DNA of 64,000 nt from Acidobacteriota bacterium (GCA_016929335.1 JAFGIY010000179.1:1-64000), one strand, 5' to 3'; positions 43,932-52,736 are shown, counted from the stretch's first letter. Notes: generated by a model from the letters alone, not told the origin. Translations and numbers: made by a program.

Positions 43932-43968
43932 CAGCCGGTTATGAAGCCGGCGGAGAGCTGCAAAAGCA

Positions 43969-44028
43969 AAAACGCCACGGATTGCACGGATTAAAATATT
44001 GAATAATCCGTGCAATCCGTGGCGTTTT
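43969..44028. terminator. Bidirectional hairpin terminator between convergent genes
   Basis: Perfect 25-bp arms at 43969-43993 and 44004-44028 enclose a 10-base loop; A-rich and T-rich tails flank both sides (AAAACGCC ... GGCGTTTTATTTTT). It lies between the convergent Fe-S and isomerase-like genes. The arm core CCACGGATTGCACGGATT may also belong to a dispersed repeat. Confidence 0.75.
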
Positions 44029-44052
44029 ATTTTTGGTTCTGCAGAAACAGAG

Positions 44053-45537
44053 TTATAGGTCGGGCGTGGCGAAATCCGTTGGCCCGATGATGCTGACATT
44101 CATTGCAAGAAGCGCATCCGCCATCGCCTTCAAATAATTGCCTTCGATCATAATATGATGGATGCCGGCGATATTCTGAAGAAAACGATCGGCGTTCTTG
44201 ATTCTGACCTCCAGATAATTCGAGCAGGTCATGCGCCTGAATCCGGTGTTGGGAGATGGCGAACTGTTGGAGAGCGCTTCCGTCTTCGTCCCTATCTGAA
44301 TTTTCCCGGGCCAAAGAACAAAGCTCTTCAAGTCCTTGCTGAATGCGCCCGTTATTACTTTCATACCCACGGGGAATTCAACTTCCGGCACGACGCCCTG
44401 TCCCATTCCATGATAATCCCTTAGCTTGTACGGCAGCGGAGAAGCGCCGGGCCCCATCATCTTTAAAGGAGCAACGCAGTGGCTGAGTACGGCATTGGAT
44501 TCCTGTAAATTCACTGAAATCACGTTGGAAAGAAAGGAGGGTTTCCGGCTGATCTCCTCCAAAAACATCGAAGATAGCATCCCGCAGACATCGGCTTCGC
44601 AGGCGGCCGTGAAGCCTTCATCGCGCAACCTCGCGAATGAAAGGCAGGGATAGGGCAGCCCAACGTTCCGATTGAAGAGCATGCCCAGGCAATCGATGGA
44701 GACTGCAGACAATCCCTCCTTTTCAATCATTGAGCGCAGAAGGACATAAAGCCTGCAGGCGTCCAGAATTGTCTTGTCCGAAGGTTCGACAACGGCGGTT
44801 GCCTCTTTTTTCCAACGCTCTGCTTCATTCCTTGCACCGGCTTCGTCGGTACGATCAAAAAGCTGTTTTAGCTCTTCCATCGACCGGTACTGTATCCGGA
44901 CGCCGGTTCGCTTATAAACGTAATCCTCATTGAGGTTATGTGCCGGAACGCTGGTCGAGTCGAACGGCCTGCCGAAGATGAGGGCGCGTTTGCCCTCCAG
45001 AATCCTTGGAGAAGCAAGAGTTTTCAGCATTTCAAGCGCCTGAGGTTGTGAAATGGCAAACAGGACATTGCCGCCGTTTGCACGCAATGCCGCCGCAAAA
45101 TTGGTATCGATCAGGATCAGGTCGGGATTTTGAGCGAGAAGCACCATTGGAACGCCCAAATTTCCCATGGAATCGGGAAGAACTCCGTAGCTGAATATGG
45201 AACGAGGAAGGCATATCAGGAGAATGTCCGCCTCCTTGCCCTGAATGGACTGAATTACTTCCTGTGGCTTTTGAAAATTGACCGTAATTGTATTCAGCGG
45301 AAGATCGATTCCCGGGATTGACCGTATCGATTCCATGAGTTTTTCGAACGCCGCCGGAGATTCGGTCAGACAGAGCAGCTTTTTTTTCGTCGCAGCCGTC
45401 CCGCCTTTCGATGAACCTCCGGCACTCTGACCGGGAAAGGCTTTTCCCGGAAAGGCCGCCGCCATGCTGGATATGGCCGTTGTCTTGATAAAATCGCGCC
45501 TTCCCACATGCATTCTCTTATGATTGATTTCAGGCAC
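44053..45537 (-). CDS. Tat-exported sugar-isomerase-like protein (FucI/AraA-related)
   Basis: About 494 residues from a GTG at 45537, which has GGAGG 6 bases upstream; the ORF itself extends 21 codons further. The Tat motif G-R-R-D-F-I-K-T-T lies near the N-terminus. The C-terminal half has C-L-S-F-A-R-L-R-D-E-G, C-E-A-D-V-C-G-M-L, S-H-C-V-A-P-L-K-M, Y-H-G-M-G-Q-G-V and F-S-K-D-L-K-S-F-V-L-W-P-G, the pattern of the fucose/arabinose isomerase C-terminal domains, including likely metal ligands (Glu, His). The N-terminal half fits the Rossmann-like part of these isomerases. Isomerases of this fold are normally cytoplasmic, so the Tat signal is odd. It could be a periplasmic sugar isomerase or a binding protein. 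Confidence 0.75.
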   Translation of the reverse strand: MPEINHKRMHVGRRDFIKTTAISSMAAAFPGKAFPGQSAGGSSKGGTAATKKKLLCLTESPAAFEKLMESIRSIPGIDLPLNTITVNFQKPQEVIQSIQGKEADILLICLPRSIFSYGVLPDSMGNLGVPMVLLAQNPDLILIDTNFAAALRANGGNVLFAISQPQALEMLKTLASPRILEGKRALIFGRPFDSTSVPAHNLNEDYVYKRTGVRIQYRSMEELKQLFDRTDEAGARNEAERWKKEATAVVEPSDKTILDACRLYVLLRSMIEKEGLSAVSIDCLGMLFNRNVGLPYPCLSFARLRDEGFTAACEADVCGMLSSMFLEEISRKPSFLSNVISVNLQESNAVLSHCVAPLKMMGPGASPLPYKLRDYHGMGQGVVPEVEFPVGMKVITGAFSKDLKSFVLWPGKIQIGTKTEALSNSSPSPNTGFRRMTCSNYLEVRIKNADRFLQNIAGIHHIMIEGNYLKAMADALLAMNVSIIGPTDFATPDL

Positions 45538-45947
45538 TGGACCCTCCGAAAAAAGTATAGGTCTGGAGATCAAAATCACGCTGTTCATATCATATAGCAA
45601 TTGTGCATGGATCGGTTGACAAAAACCCGATACAGTCAGGGCGCAATGCCATTTCCGAGGGCCGGCTGAAGCCGACAGCCGCCGGCTGAGATCGTCCTCA
45701 AGTCGGCTTTTGACAGGAATATCTCTTTTGATGCCGCCTGGAGCCGCCTATAATTGGGTATAAGGCCGATAAAGAATCGCCGGAAAACATTCACGTCTCC
45801 ATTCGGCGATGAATAATACATTACTGAAATGAGCCCGAATGTTTCTCATCTCAATCAGAAAAGAGCTTTAAGCGAAAAATAGGATACAGACATCTGGGAT
45901 CCCCCCTCCGCAGATCGGGCTGAGAAAATAAGGTTGGAGATTGCATC
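45538..45947. other. 410-bp intergenic stretch
   Basis: No gene recognised. A short GC-rich inverted word (GCCGGCTG/CAGCCGCCGGC, about 45661-45690) is the only structure I see. It holds the promoters of the divergent isomerase-like and TPR-protein genes. Confidence 0.5.
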
Positions 45948-47225
45948 ATGATAAAGATAGCCATCATTATTGTTGGATTTTCTCGCATCACATATGATCT
46001 GCCGAGGCTGCTTCCAGGAATAGCGGTTTTGGCTATGGTCTTTTTTGGCAATGTTGCCGCCAATTTTGTCCTTGCCGGCGGGCATTCGCCTAATGCTGCT
46101 TTAGAGGGGCAGGGCTCCTATATAGATGAGGAGGAGGAAAAAGCCTATCGCGCTGCAGCAAACGAGCCTGATGAAAAAAAGCGTGCCGCCAAATTGTATG
46201 AATTCATTCAGAAGTACCCGAAATCGGCTCTCATGCAACAAAGCGATTTTGATGCCATTAAGATGATTGAAGAAGAAAATCATGCCTTCTACGCTGCCAG
46301 CCAGGAACCCGATTTTGAAAAGCGCGCGGCATTGCTTATGGAATTCCTCCAGAAGTATCCGGAATCTGCTCTCAAGGATCATGCCGAACTCGAGTTCAAA
46401 AAAATGCTTCAGGAGGATATCCGGAACAAGAAGTACGAAGAACTCGAATCTCTTGCCGAAAAATGGCTGAAGACTCACCCGAAAGACAAGGAAGCAAACG
46501 CCTATTTAGCCGAAGCAGCCAGGAACCTGAAAAAATATCAGAGGTGCGCCGAGTGTCTTGAAGAGATTTATGCCATGGAGCCGATTCCTCAACTGGCAAG
46601 AGAGATTCACGATAGCTATCTGCAGACTGAAAATGTGGCCAAGCAGAAGGAGTGGGCTGAAAAGCTTTTTACCATGCCCGAATTCGAAGCTGATTACATG
46701 CTCCGGTATGCTTATGTGGTTAAATTTTCCAATGAAAACAATCTGCCCAAAGCTGCCGAGTATGCACAGCTGACACTAAAGTCCGCCGATCTGGCTGAAC
46801 AGAAAGATGAGAAGCTGCGCGAACAACTGCGGCAGGTGCGCCGCGCATGCCATCACGTCATTGGCAGCAGCCTTCAGCAAAAGGAGAATTACGCGGCAGC
46901 GATCTCTTCTTTCAAAGAAGCTCTCCGGTTCGAGAAATACGGACAAGGCTACTACAAAATCGGGCAATGCGCCGAAAGTCAAAAACAGATCGATGAGGCC
47001 GTTCAATACTACGCGGCAGCTGAACTAATGGGCGGAGAAGAAGCGCCCAGGGCAAAAGCCCGTCTGGAAGTACTCTATAGGGCTCTTCACAACGACACGC
47101 TGATCGGCATCGATAAGGTCTACAAAAAGGCAAAAGAACTATTGGAAGAGCCGGGCGAAGCCGGATCGCGAGGAGGGACTATCGGGGGTAGAGGGATGCC
47201 TTCCATTGCCGCTTTCCCATATTAA
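45948..47225 (+). CDS. Envelope-anchored TPR protein
   Basis: 425 residues. A hydrophobic segment (about residues 20-45) serves as signal or anchor. Residues 60-140 contain two similar helical repeats (A-Y-R-A-A-A-N-E-P-D-E-K-K-R-A-A and A-F-Y-A-A-S-Q-E-P-D-F-E-K-R-A-A, each followed by L-Y-E-F-I-Q-K-Y-P-K-S-A or a near copy). TPR units follow to about residue 390 (A-A-I-S-S-F-K-E-A-L-R, I-D-E-A-V-Q-Y-Y-A-A-A-E-L). The tail is Gly-rich. It probably scaffolds a complex at the inner membrane or periplasm. It is encoded 298 bp before the secreted/OM/C39 gene set and may belong to it. Confidence 0.75.
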   Translation: MIKIAIIIVGFSRITYDLPRLLPGIAVLAMVFFGNVAANFVLAGGHSPNAALEGQGSYIDEEEEKAYRAAANEPDEKKRAAKLYEFIQKYPKSALMQQSDFDAIKMIEEENHAFYAASQEPDFEKRAALLMEFLQKYPESALKDHAELEFKKMLQEDIRNKKYEELESLAEKWLKTHPKDKEANAYLAEAARNLKKYQRCAECLEEIYAMEPIPQLAREIHDSYLQTENVAKQKEWAEKLFTMPEFEADYMLRYAYVVKFSNENNLPKAAEYAQLTLKSADLAEQKDEKLREQLRQVRRACHHVIGSSLQQKENYAAAISSFKEALRFEKYGQGYYKIGQCAESQKQIDEAVQYYAAAELMGGEEAPRAKARLEVLYRALHNDTLIGIDKVYKKAKELLEEPGEAGSRGGTIGGRGMPSIAAFPY

Positions 47226-47523
47226 GGTTATAATGGCTGCAACTTCGTTCTGCATAATCTGAGAAGCTAGGGCTGCGAAACCATGGATTGCGCGCCTCAC
47301 TTTATAGTCTGCTGCGCTGTCCTTCGAAGGATGTTCTGAGTGATGCAGGGCGGAACGATATTCGGATTATTTTGTATCCAAGAATTCATATATGTTTTAT
47401 AGCCCGGCGCATATTCGGCTTGTTGATTTGGTATTAGGACGCGGGCAGTAATTGCCTGCAGTCCTGTTTCCCTAAGCCTTTTCAGTATTCGCATTTAAGG
47501 AATGAGAAAGTGAGGGAGTAGAG

Positions 47524-48159
47524 ATGAAAATGCTAAAACCTTTCTATTTGTTGCTTATGGCGGCGCTGTTCTTCATCGTCGGCACGGCATGGGCGGGCGA
47601 TGGCACTCCGGTAATCCTGGCTACTCTGAATGCCGGGGATGTAACCATTCTCGACGATCAAGCCGCCATGGCAATCCGCGGCCAGGATTACAAATATGTG
47701 CTGGTTAAAATCTTCGGCCTTAATGCTCTTGATGGAGGAGCAGGCGTTCAGTGGACCTGGAATCCTTTAGACTATCGGTACGGCGCTTATGGCGGACTGA
47801 ATTGGAGCAATACGGACGAGACTCCGGCTGATGCGATGGATTTCTTTTTCAGCGCGCATGATGAAGCGTATGCGAATCCGTCTGCCGACAAAATCGCCGC
47901 AGATCAAGCGCTGATCCTCGGATTGGCATCGCTGGGGACAACCTATAACAGCTTCTGGGGGTGGATCTACTCTCCCGCGGTTTTGCCTGCGGGATTGACA
48001 ACTCCGAATGTGAAGGTGTCGGGCATTAGTTTCTTCGGCAATAAATTCTTCTTCGGCTGGAGATCCATGCCATATACCGAATATTCGCGGCGAGAGGCAA
48101 TTGCAGGCATCGGCGTCTTGGTTGTTGGACGATCATTGCTTTCGTCCATATCGAAATAA
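47524..48159 (+). CDS. Secreted protein with IRG-type leader motif and HD-x-A-Y element
   Basis: 211 residues, signal peptide cut after T-A-W-A (residue 24). Residues 41-56 read T-I-L-D-D-Q-A-A-M-A-I-R-G-Q-D-Y, similar to the leader boundary of peptides matured by C39-type peptidases. The body is aromatic and Gly-rich; around residues 98-125 it has D-E-T-P-A-D-A-M-D-F and H-D-E-A-Y (His112-Asp113), then D-K-I-A-A-D-Q-A-L, loosely reminiscent of phospholipase-A2-like H-D-x-x-Y helices. I do not recognise the family. GAGGGAG precedes the ATG. It lies 197 bp upstream of the OM barrel gene, on the same strand as the barrel and the C39 peptidase, and is probably their substrate. Confidence 0.7.
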   Translation: MKMLKPFYLLLMAALFFIVGTAWAGDGTPVILATLNAGDVTILDDQAAMAIRGQDYKYVLVKIFGLNALDGGAGVQWTWNPLDYRYGAYGGLNWSNTDETPADAMDFFFSAHDEAYANPSADKIAADQALILGLASLGTTYNSFWGWIYSPAVLPAGLTTPNVKVSGISFFGNKFFFGWRSMPYTEYSRREAIAGIGVLVVGRSLLSSISK

Positions 48160-48185
48160 TTGCTGCTGCGCAGCCCTGGTCGGCA

Positions 48186-48289
48186 TTTGGAGTGCGGCGG
48201 CGTGCTGCCGCTTCTAAGGATTCTCATATAATCGGTTCTTATAATACGCGCAAGCAAGCGGCAAGCAGAGCTTGCTTGCGCACTCCAAA
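48186..48289. repeat. Palindromic repeat with TTTGGAGTGCG arms
   Basis: TTTGGAGTGCG (48186-48196) and CGCACTCCAAA (48279-48289) are perfect reverse complements; each side has an inner GC-rich hairpin (GCGGC/GCCGC and GCAAGC/GCTTGC). A related left half lies at 63631-63665. It occupies the gap between the secreted-protein and barrel genes. Confidence 0.75.
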
Positions 48290-48356
48290 GGTTTCGCTAC
48301 ACAAGCCAAAATCCGGTATTACCACCCCGCTCCATAAAAAGAATGAAGAAACCCGT

Positions 48357-49667
48357 ATGCACTTCTTTCAGCGTGTGACAGTGACGCTTGTTGTATTGAT
48401 CTGGATTTTTGCCGCGGGACAATCGAAGGCTCGCGCGGATCAACTAATCCTGAACAATGGTGACCGAATCAGTGGGAAATTACTCACTTTTGCTCGCGAT
48501 GCTGTCCGGATCGAGACGCCCTCTGCCGGAATAATCCAGCTTGAACGAAAATATGTCAGGCAGCTGAGCATAGATAATGAAGTTTGGGTGGATCTTGTTT
48601 CCGGCGAGCGAATCACCGGAAGGGTAACAAACGGTGAAGAGAGGACTGTCGTTATACGATCCTCGATTTTGGGAGAGCGCCGGCTGTCCGTCGATGCGAT
48701 TGCCGAAATTCATACCGATAGAGTCGCGATAGCTCGGGATCTCCTCGAAATGTCGGCTGTTGCCGGCAAAGGTATCGATTCATCTCAGGCATCGGACAGC
48801 CGGGCATCCAAGGCGACCGTTGCACAGAAGCCCAAAACCATCGGCCAGATGCCGGAAGATGAGACAGATATCAGAAAAATCTTCCTTCGACAGTCCGCTG
48901 TGCTGCTGCGTCCGGGTCAAGTCGAACTTGAAGCGGCTCCCGGCTATATGCGCAATCAATCTGTTTCGCCAATTATGAATGCAAAGGTGCGGCAGTTCCG
49001 GATGCCCTTGGCAGCAAGGATCGGCCTTTTCAATCGGGCTGAAATGCATGTCACGGTGCCGGTCGTTTATGTTCATCAGGAATTCGCATTTGCAGAGAAT
49101 GCGATTTCCCACAGAGAATTCGGGATCGGCGATGCATCAGCAGGATTGAACATCGAAATAGCACGCGAAACAGCCCAGTGGCCTGATGTCATTTTGTTCG
49201 CCGGAGTAGGAGCTCCAACCGGAAGCAAACCGAAGGAAGAAGGCTTATCGTTAGGTTCCGGTCATTGGGAAGCAAGCTTCGGGGCTCAGTTTATCAAGAC
49301 CGTTGATCCGGTTGCCCTGTTTGCGGGCGCCTACTATGCGCACCAGTTCGAATCGCGCTATTTCGTGAATGACGCCATACGGGCTGTTAATCCGGGAGGA
49401 ATCGCCGGATATAATTTCGGTTTTGGGTTTGCAGTCAATGAGAGCGTATCGCTAAGCGCCCAGATATCGGGCAGCTATCAGTCAAATGCAAGGGCTGATG
49501 GAGAGAAAGTATTCGGTTCTTCGAGCGAACCGGTCTCCCTACGTTCCGCCCTGACCTATCGCTGTTCTAAAAATACGTACATTGAGCCGTCGGTTGTAAT
49601 AGGTTTAGACGACGAAACAGCGGATTTTATCCTCGGCATTTCCTTGACTCACCGATTTGGGAAATGA
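48357..49667 (+). CDS. Outer-membrane beta-barrel protein with N-terminal SH3-like repeats
   Basis: 436 residues from the ATG at 48357; the ORF extends 55 codons further through a repeat. A signal peptide (cut after A-R-A) is followed by two similar 60-residue segments, L-I-L-N-N-G-D-R-I-S-G-K-L and W-V-D-L-V-S-G-E-R-I-T-G-R-V, typical of small periplasmic beta-barrels. From about residue 200 the sequence alternates in the way of transmembrane strands (V-P-V-V-Y-V-H-Q-E-F-A-F, F-A-G-A-Y-Y-A-H-Q-F, I-A-G-Y-N-F-G-F-G-F) and ends ...L-T-H-R-F-G-K, close to a C-terminal-aromatic signature. It resembles transporter-type barrels encoded next to C39 peptidases, such as FapF in general role. The C39 gene follows by 7 bp. 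Confidence 0.75.
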   Translation: MHFFQRVTVTLVVLIWIFAAGQSKARADQLILNNGDRISGKLLTFARDAVRIETPSAGIIQLERKYVRQLSIDNEVWVDLVSGERITGRVTNGEERTVVIRSSILGERRLSVDAIAEIHTDRVAIARDLLEMSAVAGKGIDSSQASDSRASKATVAQKPKTIGQMPEDETDIRKIFLRQSAVLLRPGQVELEAAPGYMRNQSVSPIMNAKVRQFRMPLAARIGLFNRAEMHVTVPVVYVHQEFAFAENAISHREFGIGDASAGLNIEIARETAQWPDVILFAGVGAPTGSKPKEEGLSLGSGHWEASFGAQFIKTVDPVALFAGAYYAHQFESRYFVNDAIRAVNPGGIAGYNFGFGFAVNESVSLSAQISGSYQSNARADGEKVFGSSSEPVSLRSALTYRCSKNTYIEPSVVIGLDDETADFILGISLTHRFGK

Positions 49668-49674
49668 AAACAAG

Positions 49675-50364
49675 ATGATGAAACGAAAATTCTGTTGCTG
49701 TGTTGTGCTCCTTGCCGGCATGGCACTTCAAAGCTGTGCTGTCCGGACGGGCCGATTGCCCGTCGATGTGAGGCCGGTCCAGGCGGGCGTAATACGAGGC
49801 GACAAAACTATCCGGTCATGGAAGGAGTTGCGCGACCAGAACATTGTGCTCCAGGGATTTGACTATTCCTGCGGTGCGGGAGCGATGGCTACGCTGATGC
49901 GGTTTTATTTCGGAGACGATGTGACTGAAGAAGGGATTTTGCTCAACATACTCGGTTCCATGAACCGCGAAGACGTCGAAGAGAGAGAAAAAAACGGCTT
50001 GTCTCTTCTTGATCTTAAGCTCTGCGCAGAACGATTAGGCTATCAGGCAGTCGGCGTAAGGTTGAACTATGCGAGTCTTCCCCAGCTGAAGGGGCCCGTG
50101 CTCATTCATCTCGAAAACAAAGAATACAGACACTTTGCAGTCCTAAAGGGAGTGCGTGGAGACCGGATTTATCTGGCTGACCCCAGCCGCGGCAACCTCC
50201 GTATGTCGGCGGATCGTTTTGCGAAAGAATGGTCGGGAATAGCACTGGTTTTGGGCAAGCAGGGATTCGGTCTTCCTTCCAAATATCCTCTGGCTCTGGA
50301 TGACCAGGAACCTGTCCAGAACGAAATCCTCTCAGCCAGAAGATCCCTCTTTACCAGAAACTAG
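49675..50364 (+). CDS. C39-family peptidase lipoprotein
   Basis: 229 residues from the ATG at 49675, 7 bp after the barrel gene. The signal peptide ends with the lipobox-like L-Q-S-C-A, so it is a lipoprotein. The peptidase core has Cys66 in D-Y-S-C-G-A-G-A-M, His153 in R-H-F-A-V-L-K-G and Asp169 in L-A-D-P-S-R-G, the complete C39 triad, as in bacteriocin-processing peptidases and in FapD. No ABC transporter is fused. It should cut a leader from an exported protein in the periplasm; the upstream secreted protein with an IRG motif is the obvious candidate. Confidence 0.82.
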   Translation: MMKRKFCCCVVLLAGMALQSCAVRTGRLPVDVRPVQAGVIRGDKTIRSWKELRDQNIVLQGFDYSCGAGAMATLMRFYFGDDVTEEGILLNILGSMNREDVEEREKNGLSLLDLKLCAERLGYQAVGVRLNYASLPQLKGPVLIHLENKEYRHFAVLKGVRGDRIYLADPSRGNLRMSADRFAKEWSGIALVLGKQGFGLPSKYPLALDDQEPVQNEILSARRSLFTRN

Positions 50365-50618
50365 CTTAGCGCGCTCCGCACGAATCAAATTCGCGTTCAT
50401 TCGCAGCTGAGTTTTTATGAGTACAGGCGAAACGGGGGTCGGGCCCCGATAATGACATAATTTCTCCCTGACACAGGGTAAAAGTATTGGCGGACAAAGA
50501 AAGAGGTCATACGCTATTATGGCTGTGCATCTGAGGCCGTAGGCTTTATCCGGCAACTTTCACGAATTTGTGCAATCTGATATAAAGGCCCACGAAGTGA
50601 TACAGGGAAGATAAAGCG

Positions 50619-52256
50619 ATGCGCAAAAGGCAATCAGGACTAGGACGTCGCGGATTTCTGAAAGGGGCGATAGCTTCCGGCATGGCGGGAATCGCTGCAT
50701 CCAATCCGCTGACGGCGGCACAACATAAAAAAGCCGGTGCGTCGGAAGGCTGCAAACCGTCCTGGGAAACACCTCCGCCTCCCATCCCGCCTGGCGAAAT
50801 CAAGAACACGGTTACCGCTGATGTTGTAGTGGTGGGCGCCGGCGTAGCGGGAGTTGTGACCGCTCTGTCGGCGGCAGAAGGAGGAGCAAAGGTAGTCGTT
50901 CTCGAAAAATTAAAGAAATTTTCGGCGCGCGGTTTTGATATTGCTGCCGTCGACAGCCGTGTTCAAAGGAAAATGGGGATAAAAATCGACGTCCCCCAGG
51001 CTATTCGAGAGCTTATAAAGAGCGGGGACAAGCAGGTCAAAGAGGAGCTTTACTGGATCTGGACCCGGAATAGCGGCAAGGTCATGGACTGGATTTTGGA
51101 TCAAACGGAGCCGGAAGGGCTGACGGCCAAGATGTCAGCTTCCCAATACAAGGGTCCAACCTATTTCGAATATCCGGTTACGCACCACATCCTGGGAGGC
51201 TCTCACACAAAAGACGGTTCCTTTATTGACGTCATGATCATCCTGGAGAGAAATGCAAAAACCAAGGGCGTCGACTTCCGCTACAGTACACCCGGCGTCC
51301 GCCTGATGCGCGAAGGAAAAGGTCCTGTAACCGGTGTCATCGGCGGCACAGCCGGAAACTATACCCGCTTTATCGCCGGCAAGGGAGTTGTATTGGCTAC
51401 CGGCGACTATGGCTCCGATCCGGAAATGCTGCGCCACTACTGTCCGATCGCAACCTATGTGGATGCGAATGTCTATACGCCTTTGGGTGCCAATGTGGGG
51501 GAGGGGCACAAAATGGGGCTGTGGGCTGGCGCCGCTATGCAGAAGGGGATCCATGCACCGATGATTCACAGCCTGGGCGGCGCCTGGCCCTATTTCTTCC
51601 TGCATGTGAATAAACGCGGTTTGCGTTACCAGAATGAAGACCTGTCCTGCCAGGCAGGTTGCCTGGGCAAGATGATGCAGCCGGACGGTATCGGTTGGAC
51701 GCTGCTCGATTCCAATTTCACAAAGTATGTTCCTCTGACGCTCGACATCGGTGGCGGATTTTTCTGGGATCATCCGGGGCGCAATATGGGCGAAGAGTGG
51801 ACGCCCGATGAGGACCTGGCAACTCTGGAACAAAACATAAAAGATGGACTGGCGTTCAGGGCAGATACCTGGGATGAATTAGCGACCAGGATGAAGGTTC
51901 CGGCAGACGCTTTAAAAAAGACAGTTGCGCGCTACAATGAGCTGGTAAAGAAGGGTGTGGACGAGGATTTCGGCAAACGCAAAGAGCTGCTGTTCCCGAT
52001 CGAAAAGCCGCCATTCTACGCCGGCCTGATGAAGAGCGCTTTGCTGGCGACAACGAGCGGCCTGCGAATTGATACCAACTGCGCTGTGCTGGATGAGCGC
52101 GACGAGCCGTTGGGAGGACTCTACGCGGTGGGCAATGTTCAGGGAGATATGTTCGCGGTGGATTACCCGACGGTCTTCCCCGGATTGAGCCACGGCCGCT
52201 GCGTGACTTTCGGCCGCCTCGTCGGTTTGCACCTGGCCGGGAAGGATATGGTTTAG
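50619..52256 (+). CDS. Tat-exported FAD-dependent fumarate-reductase-like oxidoreductase
   Basis: 545 residues. The Tat motif G-R-R-G-F-L-K-G-A is followed by a signal segment. The FAD-binding site is V-V-V-G-A-G-V-A-G-V-V-T-A-L-S-A-A-E-G-G with V-V-V-L-E-K. Further family marks are G-V-V-L-A-T-G-D-Y-G-S and the C-terminal G-G-L-Y-A-V-G-N-V-Q-G-D, ending with S-H-G-R-C-V-T-F-G-R. This is the flavoprotein family of fumarate, urocanate and related periplasmic C=C reductases, or of ketosteroid dehydrogenases. The substrate is not predictable. The tetraheme cytochrome gene lies 75 bp downstream, so together they form a two-subunit equivalent of flavocytochrome c. Confidence 0.87.
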   Translation: MRKRQSGLGRRGFLKGAIASGMAGIAASNPLTAAQHKKAGASEGCKPSWETPPPPIPPGEIKNTVTADVVVVGAGVAGVVTALSAAEGGAKVVVLEKLKKFSARGFDIAAVDSRVQRKMGIKIDVPQAIRELIKSGDKQVKEELYWIWTRNSGKVMDWILDQTEPEGLTAKMSASQYKGPTYFEYPVTHHILGGSHTKDGSFIDVMIILERNAKTKGVDFRYSTPGVRLMREGKGPVTGVIGGTAGNYTRFIAGKGVVLATGDYGSDPEMLRHYCPIATYVDANVYTPLGANVGEGHKMGLWAGAAMQKGIHAPMIHSLGGAWPYFFLHVNKRGLRYQNEDLSCQAGCLGKMMQPDGIGWTLLDSNFTKYVPLTLDIGGGFFWDHPGRNMGEEWTPDEDLATLEQNIKDGLAFRADTWDELATRMKVPADALKKTVARYNELVKKGVDEDFGKRKELLFPIEKPPFYAGLMKSALLATTSGLRIDTNCAVLDERDEPLGGLYAVGNVQGDMFAVDYPTVFPGLSHGRCVTFGRLVGLHLAGKDMV

Positions 52257-52260
52257 AAGT

Positions 52261-52307
52261 ATTCGAGATTGAAAAGCGGTTTTAATCTCGAATCTTCAAT
52301 CTCGAAT
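52261..52307 (+). promoter_or_regulatory. Intercistronic hairpin between flavoprotein and cytochrome genes
   Basis: ATTCGAGATTGAA (52261-52273) and TTCAATCTCGAAT (52295-52307) are perfect 13-bp reverse complements; an alternative partner, TTAATCTCGAAT, lies between them. The hairpin is followed by the RBS of the cytochrome gene, so it may protect or attenuate the downstream message. Confidence 0.55.
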
Positions 52308-52330
52308 AACAGGAGAAAGAGAGGAAGAAC

Positions 52331-52702
52331 TTGCTAAAGCGAATATTTTATCTGATTGCGGCCGTGACTATGATCTGGACCGGATTAGCAGCTGTTGAAG
52401 AAAAAAAAGAATTCACAGCGGACCGCCATGCGAAGAATGGGCTCGCTTGTGATGTATGCCATTCAGAAGGGCAGGCGACAACCCCTGCCTCGGGGAAAGC
52501 ATGTCTCAAATGCCACCAATCGCTCGAATCGGTTGCCGAGAGAACGAAAGATTTCGAGAGAAATCCGCACCAAAACCATATTACCGAAAGCAGCGACGTA
52601 GAATGCACGCAATGCCATAATGGCCACAAAGCCGATGTTCCGTTGTGCAATCAATGTCATTCGGGATTTGTGTTCGAGAAGAAGAAGCCGGAAACAAAAT
52701 AA
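52331..52702 (+). CDS. Exported tetraheme cytochrome c (c3-like)
   Basis: 123 residues from a TTG with GAGG 7 bases upstream. The signal peptide is cut about L-A-A. Four C-x2-C-H motifs are present: C-D-V-C-H, C-L-K-C-H, C-T-Q-C-H and C-N-Q-C-H, with extra His residues (N-P-H-Q-N-H) as distal ligands, as in the tetraheme domain of flavocytochrome c fumarate reductases and small c3-type cytochromes. It should deliver electrons to the flavoprotein encoded just upstream. The C-terminus is Lys-rich. Confidence 0.88.
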   Translation: MLKRIFYLIAAVTMIWTGLAAVEEKKEFTADRHAKNGLACDVCHSEGQATTPASGKACLKCHQSLESVAERTKDFERNPHQNHITESSDVECTQCHNGHKADVPLCNQCHSGFVFEKKKPETK

Positions 52703-52736
52703 AAATGGGATTATCTGTTTGCAGGAGAGGCTCTCT

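Noticed and set aside
47297-47494. 65-residue minus-strand ORF
   Set aside because: No RBS, no family resemblance, and opposite to the flanking operon; it is probably chance.
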